From Amycolatopsis albispora (GTDB lineage: Bacteria > Actinomycetota > Actinomycetes > Mycobacteriales > Pseudonocardiaceae), in assembly GCF_003312875.1 (NCBI RefSeq), contig NZ_CP015163.1, positions 6,510,001 to 6,574,000 on the forward strand: a DNA stretch of 64,000 bases. The letters are read 5' to 3'. Positions 17,873 through 27,693 of this stretch are shown piece by piece. The position numbers and the translations under genes are program-made. The notes beneath the pieces were generated by a model. That model made no database searches, was not told the origin of the DNA, and saw only the letters and a list, made by a program, of their open reading frames with translations. Within the stretch, counting starts at the first letter, position 1. Each line of letters starts with the position of its first letter.

Positions 17873-19477
17873 CTATGCGGCGGCGATGAACTCCAAGTCG
17901 TTGATCTGGGTGACGTGCTTGTCGCCGTCCGTGCCGAGCTTGGTGATCCACACGATCACGTACCGCCCTTCGGCGGGCTCGGACAGCTTGATCTCGTTGT
18001 CCGGGCCGGTCAGCTCGCCGGAGCCGACCAGTCGCGTCTCGGAGAACTTGGGGTTCTTCTTGTCCGCCGTCCGGATCTCGACCGTGGTGCCGGGACTGTC
18101 CGCGGCGATCTTCACCGCGCTCAGCCTCACCGACTGCTCGAAGCTGTTGAGCAGGCCGACGCCGGGCTTGAGGTCCGGGAACTGCTGGCGGTACTCGTCG
18201 GTGCGCCAGAAGGTCTCGCGCTTGCCGTCGAGCACGTTCTTCGCCCGCGCCGGGGCGTCGCCCTCACCGCTCGGGTTGTAGACGTTGACCGTCTGCGGCT
18301 TCACCGGCGGACCACCCGAAGGCTGATCGGCGGGCGGCGGGGCCGGGTTGCCGCCGGGATCGGGCGCCGCGGTGGGCGTCGGCTCGGCCACGTTCACCGT
18401 CGGGCCGCCCGAGTCGGGGCTCTCCTGGAAGAACGAGATGGCCAGCATGCCGAGCCAGGCCAGGATGCCGACCGCGGTGACCACCAGCACGGTCACGCCC
18501 AGCGCCAGCTTCCGCCGCCGCGCCGAGTCGCGGACCGGCTTCTTGGTGGTCCAGATCGCGCCGTCGGCGTCGGCCTCCTCCTCGGGTGCGGTGCCGACCT
18601 GCTGGATCAGCTGGGTGCGCTCCTCTTCCTCGGCGGCCTGGTCGAGCACCGCGAGGATCGCCGAGCTGGTGCGGATCCCGCCGTGGCCACCGTCTTCGAT
18701 GGTGCGCACGGCCAGGGACGAAAGCGTTTGCGGCACGCGCGGCTGCAGCGAGCGCGGCGGCACGATGCGGCCGTTCGGCGCGTGCGGAGCGGTCGGGATG
18801 GCGGGCGGGCCGCCCGGCAGTGCCCAGCGGCCGGTGAGCAGCAGGTACAGCACGCCGCCGATGGCCTTGACGTCGTCTCGCAGGGTGGCGTCGGGCAGCG
18901 GGCCGGGAAAGGCGAGGCGCAGCGCGCCGTCCGGGGTCAGGCGCAGCCGCTGCGGGTGGTCGAGGCCGAGCACCAGGCCGGACTGGTGCGCCTGCTCCAC
19001 GGCCTGCGCCAGCGCGCCGACCATGCGGGCGGCGGCACCCGGCTCGACCGGCTTGTCCGCCACCAGGTCCACCAGGTCGCTGCCCTTGGTCCATTCGGCG
19101 ACCACGATGCCGAGCAGGCCCTCACTCGACGTGATGCCGTTGCCGAGGTTCAGCACATCGAGTACCCGGGCCACCCCGTCATGGCTGAACTTCGCCGCGT
19201 GCGCGGCGCGTTCCAGGGTGCGGCGGGCCAGCCGGGCGGCGTCCGCGTCGGCCGGGTCCCCGACGAGCAGGGTCAGCGCGACGTCGCGGCGGAGCTGGCC
19301 GTCACGGGCGCGCCAGAGATGGGCGTCGGCCCGTTCGTCGATGCCGAACTGGGCGAGCAGGCGGTATCGGCCGTCGCCGACCACGGCCCCGGGCGCCAGC
19401 GGTCCGCTCCGGGCACGGGCTCCCACCTTCCCCGCACCCCCTTCTTTCCGGCTCGTGTCCACCGCACTCTCCTGCAT
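17873..19477 (-). CDS. MurJ-associated transmembrane pseudokinase
   Basis: 534 residues: an N-terminal Ser/Thr-kinase-like domain (about 30-290), one membrane helix (about 323-350) and an extracellular discoidin-like domain (about 390-534). The catalytic residues are missing: the VAIK lysine position reads VALTLL, the HRD loop reads LGLDHPQRLRL and DFG reads AFPG. It corresponds to the C-terminal half of M. tuberculosis MviN (Rv3910), whose pseudokinase recruits FhaA when phosphorylated and regulates MurJ. Here it is a separate gene 60 bp after murJ. Confidence 0.88.
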   Translation of the reverse strand: MQESAVDTSRKEGGAGKVGARARSGPLAPGAVVGDGRYRLLAQFGIDERADAHLWRARDGQLRRDVALTLLVGDPADADAARLARRTLERAAHAAKFSHDGVARVLDVLNLGNGITSSEGLLGIVVAEWTKGSDLVDLVADKPVEPGAAARMVGALAQAVEQAHQSGLVLGLDHPQRLRLTPDGALRLAFPGPLPDATLRDDVKAIGGVLYLLLTGRWALPGGPPAIPTAPHAPNGRIVPPRSLQPRVPQTLSSLAVRTIEDGGHGGIRTSSAILAVLDQAAEEEERTQLIQQVGTAPEEEADADGAIWTTKKPVRDSARRRKLALGVTVLVVTAVGILAWLGMLAISFFQESPDSGGPTVNVAEPTPTAAPDPGGNPAPPPADQPSGGPPVKPQTVNVYNPSGEGDAPARAKNVLDGKRETFWRTDEYRQQFPDLKPGVGLLNSFEQSVRLSAVKIAADSPGTTVEIRTADKKNPKFSETRLVGSGELTGPDNEIKLSEPAEGRYVIVWITKLGTDGDKHVTQINDLEFIAAA

Positions 19478-19537
19478 TTCTCCAACCGAGGGTACGTGAA
19501 TGTGACACGAGCACTATGCCGATCCACGCCGCAATCG

Positions 19538-22357
19538 TTACCCACGCTTGATCAACCGGGTGATTCTCGAGGTTGCCGGCTTCAGCTCCTCGACCTTCAG
19601 CGCCATCAGCACGCCGAACGAGACGCCGATGCCGACCACGCCCTGCAACACCAGCTTCACCCAGGCCTGCAGGGTGGCGCCGAGCGCGTCCGGCACGATC
19701 ATGCCGACGACCAGCGCGGCGCCCACTCCGGCGGCGCTGGCCACGACGGTGAACAGGATCACCCCCAGCACCCGTTTGCTGCGCAGGTTGCCCAGCCGCA
19801 CCCACAGCCAAACCTGGCCCATGATGGCGCCGATGACAAACACGAGCGAGTTCACCATCATCACGCCGAGCACGATGTGCTGCGGCGCGAGCAGGGCCGA
19901 CGCCAGGTAGAGCAGCGGGATCTTGACCCCGGTCATCACCACCATGATCAGCGTCGGCGTGCGGGAGTCCTTCATCGCGTAGAACACCCGCATCTGCAGC
20001 ATGACCAGCGCGTACGGCAGCAGGCCGAAGGCCGACACGGCCAGCGCCTGGCCCAGCCGCTCGGCGTCGGCCAGCTCGCCCTTGCCCATGGCGAACAGCG
20101 CGACGCCGATCGAGGTGCCCGCCACGGTCATCACCGCGGAGATCGGCACCAGCATCACCGTCGAGATGCGTGACGCGTACGACAGGTCGGCGACCAGCTT
20201 CTTCGTCTCGCCGTCGGCGGCCGCGCGGCTCATCCGCGGCATGATCGCGGTCAGCAGCGAGACGCCGATGACGCCGTAGGGCAGCTGGAACAGCAGCCAG
20301 GCGTTCGAGTAGATCGAGACGCCACCGGCCTGCCCGCTGGTCAGCACGTTGGTGTTGATGATCATGCCGACCTGGCTGATCGCCACGTAGGCGAAGATCC
20401 ACATGGCCAGCCCGCTGAACTCCTTGAGCCGCGAGTCCAAGCCCCAGCGCCACTTGAACTTGAAGCCGGACCGCTTGAGCGCGGGCAGCAGGAACAGCGC
20501 CTGCACGGTCATCGCGGTCAGCACGCCGAGGCCGAGCACCAGCACCTTCGGCTCGGACATCTTCGACGGCACCAGCGTCGGGTCGCCGGGCAGGATCGCG
20601 TAGAGGCCGATGGTCACGAAGATGACCAGGTTGTTGATCACCGGCGCCCATTGGGCCGGGCCGAAGATCTGCTTGGCGTTCAGGATGGCCGAGAGCACCG
20701 CGAACAGCCCGTAGAACAGCAGGCCGGGCAGCAGCAGGTAGGCGAACCAGGTGGCCAGCGCCGGGTTCGCGTCCTCGCCGTCGGACATCAGCAGGCCGGT
20801 GACCTGCGGGGCGAAGGCGACCGAGAGCACGGTGCCGATCAGCAGCACCGTGGTCGCCATGGTGAGCAGGCGCTGCGTGTAGGCCTCGCCGCCGTCCTCG
20901 TCGTCCTGCGAGCGGACCAGCAGGGGCACCACCACGCTGGTCAGCACGCCGCCGAGCAGCAGCTCGTTGATGATCAACGGCAGCGTGTTGGCCACCGTGA
21001 ACGAGTCGTAGATGATGCCGAGCCCGGCCACCCAGCCGAGCATCACCTTCCAGGCGAAGCCGGTGATCCGGCTGGTCAGCGTGGCGATCGCCATCCGGCC
21101 GCTGGACTTGGCCAGTGACGGGCCACTCGCGCCGCCGCTGGGCTGCGCCTCGGTCGGCGCGACCCCGTCGGAGATGCGCGGGATGAACCGGGTGGCGTAC
21201 TCGTCGTACGGCCGGTGCATGTCCGGGTCGGCGGTGGGCCAGCGCGCGCCGGGCGGCAGGCCGCGGTCGACCGGGATGAGCTGGGTGTACTCGACCCGCG
21301 GGCGGGGCGGCGGCGGGCCGTCCTGCCGCTCGCGGTTCCACGGGCGCACGGGCGGCTCGGGCCGCGGCGGCCGCTGCGGAATCGGCGGCGGAGGCCGCAT
21401 CGGGCCGCGCCCGGGCGGCGGGGTCAACTGACCCGGTTGCGGGAGGTGACTGGTCGGCGCCGCGCGGCCGGGATCCGCGATGGGCCGGGCCCCCGAGTCC
21501 CGGGAACCAGGACGGATGCCTGGCTCGGGCAGGCCGGGGCGGGCGCCTTGGTCCGGCGGGCCTGGGCGGCCGCTTTGGAGCGGCAGGTCGCCGGGGCGGG
21601 CACCTTGGTCCGGCGGTCCTGGGCGGGCCGCTGGGTCTGGGATGCCGGGGCGGCCGGGCAGGTCTGGGCGGCCTGCCGAGTCCGGGGGGCCGGGGCGTGC
21701 GCCTGGGGGCGGTGGGGTGTGGCGGCCGCCGGGGTCGCGGGGGCGGTCGGCTGGGTCCGCGGGCCAGTCCGGGTCGCCGCCGCGGTCGGTGGGGCGTCCG
21801 GTGGGGGCGCCGTGGCGGTCCGGCGGGAGTGGGCGGCCGTCGCGCTCGGGGACGCGGCCATCGCGGTCGGGGCCGCCGTGGCGCGGCGGGCGGGCGTCGC
21901 GGTCGGGTGGGCCGGAGCGGTCTGGGCGGCCATCACGGTCAGCGCGATCCGGGCGGTCCGGGCGGCCGTCGGGGACGCGGGCGTCGCGGTCGGGGGTGTG
22001 GCGGTCCGGGGGGCCGGGGCGGGCGGCCTGGTCCGGGCGGACGCGCTGGTCGGCGGGCCTGCCGTTCGGGGGCGGGGCCGGGCGGCCCGCGCCGCCGTCA
22101 CGGGGGCGGCTGGGTTGCTGGCCCGCCGGCGGCGGCACCGGCATCGCGCGCGTGGGCGGCGGCGTCTTGCGCACCGGGACCTGCCGGGTGCGGCCGTCGC
22201 CGGGTGCGGGCCGTTGCGCCCGGACCGGCGGGATCCGGTCGGGCGGTGGCTGCTGTCGCTCGGAGCGCTCGGGTCGAGGCGGCGTGGCCTGGGATGGCCG
22301 GTCAGACCGCTGTCGCCCGGGTCGCTCCGGTGGCGAGCCCGGCTCTCTGTCCAACAC
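19538..22357 (-). CDS. murJ: Lipid II flippase MurJ (MviN) with long disordered head
   Basis: 939 residues. The first ~417 are Pro/Arg/Asp/Gly-rich with degenerate repeats such as RPGPPDQGARPG and PDRDGRPDR. The MurJ core follows from SGRMAIATLTSRITGFAWKVMLGW through about 14 membrane helices to the C-terminus. MurJ flips lipid II across the membrane. The start is GTG 22357, 20 bp after gluD. The head is far longer than in mycobacterial MviN and is probably cytoplasmic and disordered. Confidence 0.93.
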   Translation of the reverse strand: MLDREPGSPPERPGRQRSDRPSQATPPRPERSERQQPPPDRIPPVRAQRPAPGDGRTRQVPVRKTPPPTRAMPVPPPAGQQPSRPRDGGAGRPAPPPNGRPADQRVRPDQAARPGPPDRHTPDRDARVPDGRPDRPDRADRDGRPDRSGPPDRDARPPRHGGPDRDGRVPERDGRPLPPDRHGAPTGRPTDRGGDPDWPADPADRPRDPGGRHTPPPPGARPGPPDSAGRPDLPGRPGIPDPAARPGPPDQGARPGDLPLQSGRPGPPDQGARPGLPEPGIRPGSRDSGARPIADPGRAAPTSHLPQPGQLTPPPGRGPMRPPPPIPQRPPRPEPPVRPWNRERQDGPPPPRPRVEYTQLIPVDRGLPPGARWPTADPDMHRPYDEYATRFIPRISDGVAPTEAQPSGGASGPSLAKSSGRMAIATLTSRITGFAWKVMLGWVAGLGIIYDSFTVANTLPLIINELLLGGVLTSVVVPLLVRSQDDEDGGEAYTQRLLTMATTVLLIGTVLSVAFAPQVTGLLMSDGEDANPALATWFAYLLLPGLLFYGLFAVLSAILNAKQIFGPAQWAPVINNLVIFVTIGLYAILPGDPTLVPSKMSEPKVLVLGLGVLTAMTVQALFLLPALKRSGFKFKWRWGLDSRLKEFSGLAMWIFAYVAISQVGMIINTNVLTSGQAGGVSIYSNAWLLFQLPYGVIGVSLLTAIMPRMSRAAADGETKKLVADLSYASRISTVMLVPISAVMTVAGTSIGVALFAMGKGELADAERLGQALAVSAFGLLPYALVMLQMRVFYAMKDSRTPTLIMVVMTGVKIPLLYLASALLAPQHIVLGVMMVNSLVFVIGAIMGQVWLWVRLGNLRSKRVLGVILFTVVASAAGVGAALVVGMIVPDALGATLQAWVKLVLQGVVGIGVSFGVLMALKVEELKPATSRITRLIKRG

Positions 22358-22377
22358 GTGCCCAATCCATCGGCTGC

Positions 22378-23223
22378 CTACTCAACGCTGCCCAGGGTAA
22401 TGGCCCTGGGGTGTCCCGTTCGAATTACCGGGACATCACGGCGCCGCTCAAGCCATCGGGCGAACCGCGACAGAGCGTAGTTGGCGGTGAAGTAGATCGC
22501 ACCGATCACCAGATAGGTCTGGATGAGCAGCTGGTTCTGGTAGTAGCCGATCAGCACCTTTCCGCTGAACAGCAGTTCGGCGTAGCTGACGAAGAACCCC
22601 AGCGACGTGTCCTTGAGCACGCCGCCGGTCTGGCTGACCAGCGACGGCACCACCCGCCGGACCGCCTGCGGCAGGATCACCAGGCGCATCGACTGGCCGG
22701 TGCGCAGGCCCAGCGCGGCCGCGGCCTCGCCCTGCCCCCGGTCCAGCGACAGGATGCCCGCGCGGAAGATCTCCCCGAACTGCGCCGAGCTCGACACCGC
22801 GAGCGGCACCACCAGCTTCCACAGCAGCGGCAGGTCCAGGCCGAGGCTCGGCAGCACGAACAACACCATGTAGATGAGCAGCACGGCCGGAATCACCCGG
22901 ACCGTCTCCAGGTATGCCCGTGCGAGCCCGCTGACGACTACGTTGCGTGACACCCGGGCGACGGCCAGCAGCAGCCCGGCCAGTCCCCCGATGCCCGCCG
23001 ACAGCGCCGCCGCGAGCAGGGTCTGCCCGAGCGCGGTCAGCAGGTAGCGCCAGTTCGGCCACTGCGTGTAGGGCGCCCACTTCTTCCAGTCCAGCTCACC
23101 GTTGACCGCGAACTGCCGCACGGCCAGCGCGAACAGCACCGCGCCCGCCAGCGCGCTGACCACCGTGGCGATCCGGATGCGGCGCCGGGCACGCGGGCCC
23201 GGCTCGTCGAACAACGCGTTCAC
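22378..23223 (-). CDS. gluD: GluD-like amino-acid ABC transporter permease
   Basis: 281 residues from GTG 23223, which overlaps the stop of the previous permease. About five membrane helices are visible. The EAA-type motif QGEAAAALGLRTGQSMRLVILPQAVRRVVPSL is typical of polar amino-acid permeases of the GluD/HisM family. It forms the heteromeric channel with GluC for glutamate or a similar amino acid. The substrate is inferred from family resemblance. Confidence 0.87.
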   Translation of the reverse strand: MNALFDEPGPRARRRIRIATVVSALAGAVLFALAVRQFAVNGELDWKKWAPYTQWPNWRYLLTALGQTLLAAALSAGIGGLAGLLLAVARVSRNVVVSGLARAYLETVRVIPAVLLIYMVLFVLPSLGLDLPLLWKLVVPLAVSSSAQFGEIFRAGILSLDRGQGEAAAALGLRTGQSMRLVILPQAVRRVVPSLVSQTGGVLKDTSLGFFVSYAELLFSGKVLIGYYQNQLLIQTYLVIGAIYFTANYALSRFARWLERRRDVPVIRTGHPRAITLGSVE

Positions 23224-23864
23224 CGGTGGATCACCAGCCTGCGCTCCAGCAGCCGGGTCACCCCGGTGATCACCAGCGCGAGCAGCGCGTAGACCACCGC
23301 GGCGCCGGAGAAGATCAGGATCGGCTCGGCCTCGACCAGGTTGACCCGGTTGGCCGCGGTGCTCAGCTCGACCAGCCCGGCCCCGGCCGCCAGCGCGGTG
23401 TTCATCAGCAGCATCACCGTCAGGTTCCCGAGCGGCTGCACCACCGAGCGCAGCGCCTGCGGCAGGATCACCCACCGCAGCGACTGGCCGAAACCGAGGC
23501 CGAGCGCCCGCGCCGCCTCGGCCTGCCCGGTGGACACGGTGTTGATCCCGGTCCGCAGCGCTTCGGCGTAGTAGGCCGCCGAGTACATCGACACGGCCAG
23601 CACCGCGGTGGTGAACAGCTCGAACTGGATCCCGAGCTTCGGCAGGCCGAAGACGAAGAACAGGATCCAGAGCAGCAGCGGCACGTTCTGGAAGAGCTCC
23701 ACGTAGGCCGTGCCGAAGAACCGCAGCGGCCGCACGGGCGAAACCCGGAACGTCACGATGACCAGTGCGATGGCGAGCGCGCCGGCGAACGACAGCGTGG
23801 TCAGCTCGATGGTGGTGAGCACGCCCTCGGCGAAGGTGCCGAAGTTGTCGAGCAGGACGTCCAA
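23220..23864 (-). CDS. gluC: GluC-like amino-acid ABC transporter permease
   Basis: 214 residues from TTG 23864, two bases after the binding-protein stop. It contains the permease signature GQAEAARALGLGFGQSLRWVILPQALRSVVQPL and the N-terminal VELFQNVPLLLWILFF segment typical of polar amino-acid transporters. It couples translationally with GluD. Confidence 0.87.
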   Translation of the reverse strand: MDVLLDNFGTFAEGVLTTIELTTLSFAGALAIALVIVTFRVSPVRPLRFFGTAYVELFQNVPLLLWILFFVFGLPKLGIQFELFTTAVLAVSMYSAAYYAEALRTGINTVSTGQAEAARALGLGFGQSLRWVILPQALRSVVQPLGNLTVMLLMNTALAAGAGLVELSTAANRVNLVEAEPILIFSGAAVVYALLALVITGVTRLLERRLVIHR

Positions 23865-23866
23865 GG

Positions 23867-24793
23867 TCAGGAGCCGGGGACCGAGCCGATGGCGGGCGGC
23901 GCGGGTGCTTCACCGGTGACCACGGTGCCCAGCGAGTCCTTCCACACCTGCTGCCAGATCCCGGCCTGCTGCAACCGCACCAGCCAGTCGTTGACGAACT
24001 TCTTGAACGCGTCGTCGCCGTGCTTGAGGCCGATGCCGTACGGATCGCTGGTGAACGGCTCGCCGACGATCTGGATCTTGTCGTTGAGCCGGGCCGACGC
24101 GGCGAGCAGGGTCAGGTCCTGCACGTAGGCCTCACCGCGGTTCTGCTCCAGCGCCTGCACGCATTCCGGGTCGGTGGCGAAGGTGATCACCTCGGCGTTC
24201 GGGGCCTGCGCCTTGATCGCCTCGACGCCCGGTGTGTTCGCGCCCGCGATGACCTTCTTGCCGTTCAGGTCGGACGGCTTCCTGATCGCCGACTTGTCCT
24301 TCATCGTCGCGATCGCCTGGCCGGACATCAGGTACGGGCCGGCGAAGGCCACCTTCTCCGCGCGCTGCGGGGTGATCGTGTAGGTCTGGAAGACCACGTC
24401 GACCGTGCTGTTCTGCAGCAGCGCCTCACGCGTCTCGGAGCTGGAGTTGACGATCTTGGCGTCGGGCGTGCCGATGATGTACTTGGCCAGCAGCTTGCCG
24501 AGGGTGGCGTCGAAGCCTTCGGTCTCCCCGGTGGCCGGGTTCTGCTGGGACAGCAGCGGCGCGTCGAGCGAGCCGCCGATGAGCAGCTGGCCGCGTTGCT
24601 TGATCGCGGTGGCGGTCGGGCTGGCGGCGATGGCTTCCGCTGACGCGACCGGCGCGCGGTCGATGATTCCCTGACCGGAGGCGCCGGGCGAGCCCGGCAG
24701 CGCGCCGGGTTCACCGGAGCAGGCGGCCGCCGTGCTCAGGGTGGCGATGGCGCAGGTGAGCACGAGCATCCTGCGGGTTTTCAACGCTGCCAT
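23867..24793 (-). CDS. gluB: GluB-like amino-acid-binding lipoprotein
   Basis: 308 residues from ATG 24793 with GAGGGG upstream. A lipoprotein signal peptide ends in a lipobox around STAAAC. The mature part is a family-3 solute-binding protein (GQLLIGGSLDAPLL, GFDATLGKLLAKYI, AFAGPYLMSG, GIGLKHGDDAFKKFVNDWL). It delivers glutamate or a related amino acid to GluCD. No ATP-binding (GluA) gene is nearby. Confidence 0.88.
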   Translation of the reverse strand: MAALKTRRMLVLTCAIATLSTAAACSGEPGALPGSPGASGQGIIDRAPVASAEAIAASPTATAIKQRGQLLIGGSLDAPLLSQQNPATGETEGFDATLGKLLAKYIIGTPDAKIVNSSSETREALLQNSTVDVVFQTYTITPQRAEKVAFAGPYLMSGQAIATMKDKSAIRKPSDLNGKKVIAGANTPGVEAIKAQAPNAEVITFATDPECVQALEQNRGEAYVQDLTLLAASARLNDKIQIVGEPFTSDPYGIGLKHGDDAFKKFVNDWLVRLQQAGIWQQVWKDSLGTVVTGEAPAPPAIGSVPGS

Positions 24794-24854
24794 GGTCGCG
24801 TAGCCCCTCACCATTCATGAAACCGATTCACGACTCCACCGGGAATGGTTCCGA

Positions 24855-24884
24855 AGAATGGTCCAGTCCACCCATCGGCGTCAA
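24855..24884 (-). promoter_or_regulatory. Candidate gluB promoter
   Basis: On the minus strand TTGACG (24884-24879) is separated by 18 bp from CATTCT (24860-24855), between the DUF6049 gene and gluB. The -35 is good and the -10 is weak, so the call is tentative. Confidence 0.35.
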
Positions 24885-24902
24885 GGAGTTACCGTGGGTA
24901 AA

Positions 24903-27065
24903 TTACGCACGGTCCTTGCCGCGGATCCGGCGGTAGATGCGGCGGCCCGACAGCAGCAGCAGCGCCGCGCCCGCGACGATCGTGACGATCAGCGTGATCA
25001 GGCCGAACTGCGTGGAGTTCAGCTCCATCCGGGCCGGTGAGCCGAGCGGGGTGCCGCCGGGTGTGCTCAGCGAGACGTCCACGCTGAAGTGCCCGGTCCG
25101 CAGCGCCTCCGCCTGGATCAGGTGCGGCACCGACCCGCGGGCGGGCAGCGGCCGGTCCGGGATCTGCTCCGGTCGCAGGCCGGTGAAGTTGGTCAGGTTG
25201 ATCCGCACGGTCACGCCGACCGGCAGCGAGTTCTTCAGCGTCACCGGCAGCGGTGAGGTGTCCGACGCCAGCGAGATCTGCTGCTTCGGGGTCTCGACGG
25301 TGACCTGGCCGCGCAGGGCGTCGAGCTGCCCGCGCGCGTCCTCGGCCGAGGCGAGCGCGCCCGCGCTGTCGGCACGCCACGCCGTCGAAGAAGCCCGCAT
25401 CAGCCCGGACCGGATCGGCTTGATCAGGTCCTCGGGCTCCACCTGGGTGGTCGCGTCGCCGGTCAGCGAGCTGCCGAAGTCGGCGGTCTCGCGCTCGGTC
25501 TGGCTCAGCGAGCTGATCACCGGCTGCGGCAGCTCGGCGGGCGCGTCCTTGGCGCCGTACTCCATCTTCGCGGTGCCCTTGACCGGCTTCGCCAACTCCT
25601 CCAGCAGCGGCTTCGAGGTGACCATGCCGAGGCCCGAGTAGTCGCCGATGGTCCGCAGCAGCAGGGTCAGCTCGTCGACCGGCGCGGTCCAGCGGCGCGG
25701 CGGGGCCAGTAGCAGCGGCGCGCCCGCGGTGTCGGACTGCGCACCGGTCTGGAAGGCGAGTACGGCGAGCGCGTTCTGCGCGGCCAGGTCCGGGTCGTCG
25801 GCCGGGGTCAGGTTCGCGGCCGCGCCCTCGACCGGGCGGGTCGCCGCCATCGACCGGCTGAGCAGCGGGTCGAGCGCCACGCCGCGCAGGTTCGTGCCCT
25901 CGATGGTGGCGGGTGCGGTCAGCGGGCGGTTCGAGACCAGCTGGTCGGACTCGGCGAGCACGGTGGTCACCCGCGCGTCCCCGAGCGCGGCGAGCGTGGC
26001 CGAGTCGAGCCCGCCGTTCGGCCACAGCACCCCGGGCAGCGGCTTGACCCCGAGCAGGCGCTCGAACAGCGAGGTGTTGTCGACCGCGGTCTTGGCCAGC
26101 CTCGGGTCGCCGTCGGTGACCTTGGCCAGCGCGGGGAGGTCGGCGTCGGCGTAGGGCAGCTGGATGGTGCACGAGTCCTGGAGCAGCTGGCGCAGGGAGG
26201 TCAGCCAGCGGGCGGCGGTGTCGTGGCCGCGGCCGGGCGCCTGCCCGCCGTCCGGCGTGCGGACGAGGTACCCGCCCGCCATCTTCTCGACGGTTTCCAG
26301 CAGGTCGGGGTCGATGGCGAAGCACATCGAGTCGAACAGCCGGGGCTCGCCCTTGATGTTCTTGGGTGCGGTGACCAGCGCGTCGAGGCGGCCGCCCGGC
26401 GCCAGATCGGTGGCCAGCTGGTCGTCGGAGAGCACCAGCGTGCCGCCGAACGGCGCGGCCACCACCCGCGGGCGCGTGTCGGCGATCGGCCACAGCACGG
26501 ACAGCTCGGTGGGCCGCTCCGGCCTCGGCGGCGCGCTCTGCCCCGGCACGCCGAGCACCGGCAGCAGCATGCTGAACGCGGCCAGCCTGGCCTGGCCGCC
26601 GAACTCCGGCGTGCCGTTCACGTTGACCAGCAGCGGGTACACACCAGGGCGGCTGACCAGCGGTTTCGCGTCCCCGCCGAGTGGCACGGTGATCAGCAGC
26701 GGGACCGTCTGGCCCGGTTCGATCACCCGCGCGACGTCGACGTACTTGGTGATCGAGGCATCGGTCGGCGGCGCCTCCGCGAGCGCCTCCCCGAGCTGGC
26801 GCGAGGTGGTCTGACGCTCACCGAACTGCAGGCGCACCTGCACGTCGGTGATCCGCCGGTCGCCGGTGTTGGTCACCTTGCCAGCCACGGTCAGCGTGGC
26901 CGAGGTGGACACCAGCAGGCGCGGGTTCATCTCGTCGATGTCCAGCCGCAGCCTGCTCGGCGCGTCCGGCCCCGGCTGGGCTGGTGCGCCACCCGCCGGA
27001 ACACCGATGAACGCCTGCAGTACCAGTAGAAACGCGGTCAGCGTGGCCGAGGCCAGCCTTTTCAC
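24903..27065 (-). CDS. DUF6049 secreted membrane-anchored protein (Rv3909-like)
   Basis: 720 residues. It has an N-terminal signal peptide ([25 protein letters not shown]), a large extracytoplasmic region opening with a CARDB-like beta domain ([29 protein letters not shown]), and a C-terminal membrane helix ([19 protein letters not shown]) with a basic tail. The position between the Nudix gene and the murJ cluster matches Rv3909. A cell-envelope role is inferred from context only. Its GTG start overlaps the Nudix stop. Confidence 0.85.
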   Translation of the reverse strand: MKRLASATLTAFLLVLQAFIGVPAGGAPAQPGPDAPSRLRLDIDEMNPRLLVSTSATLTVAGKVTNTGDRRITDVQVRLQFGERQTTSRQLGEALAEAPPTDASITKYVDVARVIEPGQTVPLLITVPLGGDAKPLVSRPGVYPLLVNVNGTPEFGGQARLAAFSMLLPVLGVPGQSAPPRPERPTELSVLWPIADTRPRVVAAPFGGTLVLSDDQLATDLAPGGRLDALVTAPKNIKGEPRLFDSMCFAIDPDLLETVEKMAGGYLVRTPDGGQAPGRGHDTAARWLTSLRQLLQDSCTIQLPYADADLPALAKVTDGDPRLAKTAVDNTSLFERLLGVKPLPGVLWPNGGLDSATLAALGDARVTTVLAESDQLVSNRPLTAPATIEGTNLRGVALDPLLSRSMAATRPVEGAAANLTPADDPDLAAQNALAVLAFQTGAQSDTAGAPLLLAPPRRWTAPVDELTLLLRTIGDYSGLGMVTSKPLLEELAKPVKGTAKMEYGAKDAPAELPQPVISSLSQTERETADFGSSLTGDATTQVEPEDLIKPIRSGLMRASSTAWRADSAGALASAEDARGQLDALRGQVTVETPKQQISLASDTSPLPVTLKNSLPVGVTVRINLTNFTGLRPEQIPDRPLPARGSVPHLIQAEALRTGHFSVDVSLSTPGGTPLGSPARMELNSTQFGLITLIVTIVAGAALLLLSGRRIYRRIRGKDRA

Positions 27066-27592
27066 TCGGGGACTCCCTCTGCGGAGGAGCGGGAAGCTTG
27101 TTCCGCGAACAGTTCGCGGGCCTTGCGGACCAGGGTGCGCTCGTCGGCGTAGGCGAGCTTGGCCTCCAGTTCGGCCACCGGGACCCAGGCCACCTCGGTC
27201 ACCTCGACGTCCTCGTCGGACAGCTCACCGCCCGCCGCCTCGAGCAGGAAGTGGTGCACGGTCTTGTGCACGCGCCGGCGTTCGGCGACGAACCAGTAGT
27301 CGATGGTGCCCAATGGCTGGAGCACGTGCGCGGAAATGCCGGTCTCCTCCTTCACCTCGCGCACCGCCGTCTGCTCGGTGGTCTCACCGTCTTCGATATG
27401 CCCTTTCGGGAGCGACCAGAGCAGTTTCCCGCGCCGGTCGAGCCTGCCGATCAGCACCGCGTTCTCCCGCTCGGCGTCGACCACCAGCCCGCCGGCCGAG
27501 GTCTCGTCCACCGTGGTCAGCCTTCTGCCGCGGCGGCGCCGGGACCGGCGTCCCGGTTTGGCGCCACCGGAGCGACCGGCCGATCCAGGCAT
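27062..27592 (-). CDS. Nudix hydrolase (MutT4-like)
   Basis: 176 residues with a very basic N-terminal tail and an intact Nudix box [23 protein letters not shown] (G-x5-E-x7-REVKEETG). Its position corresponds to Rv3908/MutT4. It hydrolyses a nucleoside diphosphate derivative, but the substrate is not evident from sequence. It is divergent from pcnA. Confidence 0.9.
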   Translation of the reverse strand: MPGSAGRSGGAKPGRRSRRRRGRRLTTVDETSAGGLVVDAERENAVLIGRLDRRGKLLWSLPKGHIEDGETTEQTAVREVKEETGISAHVLQPLGTIDYWFVAERRRVHKTVHHFLLEAAGGELSDEDVEVTEVAWVPVAELEAKLAYADERTLVRKARELFAEQASRSSAEGVPE

Positions 27593-27693
27593 GCTGCGAT
27601 GCTAGAGCAACACCGTGCGCCGGTACGCTGGCTTCTCGTGTCCGTGTTGATCTGTGCGTGTAGTAAGTGCACCGTTTTCGTGGTGGGATCCCA

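Noticed and set aside
23224..23913. Long N-terminal extension of the GluD frame to 23913
   Set aside because: The extension reads through the GluC gene out of frame as Arg/Ala-rich sequence. GTG 23223 overlapping the gluC stop is the natural start.
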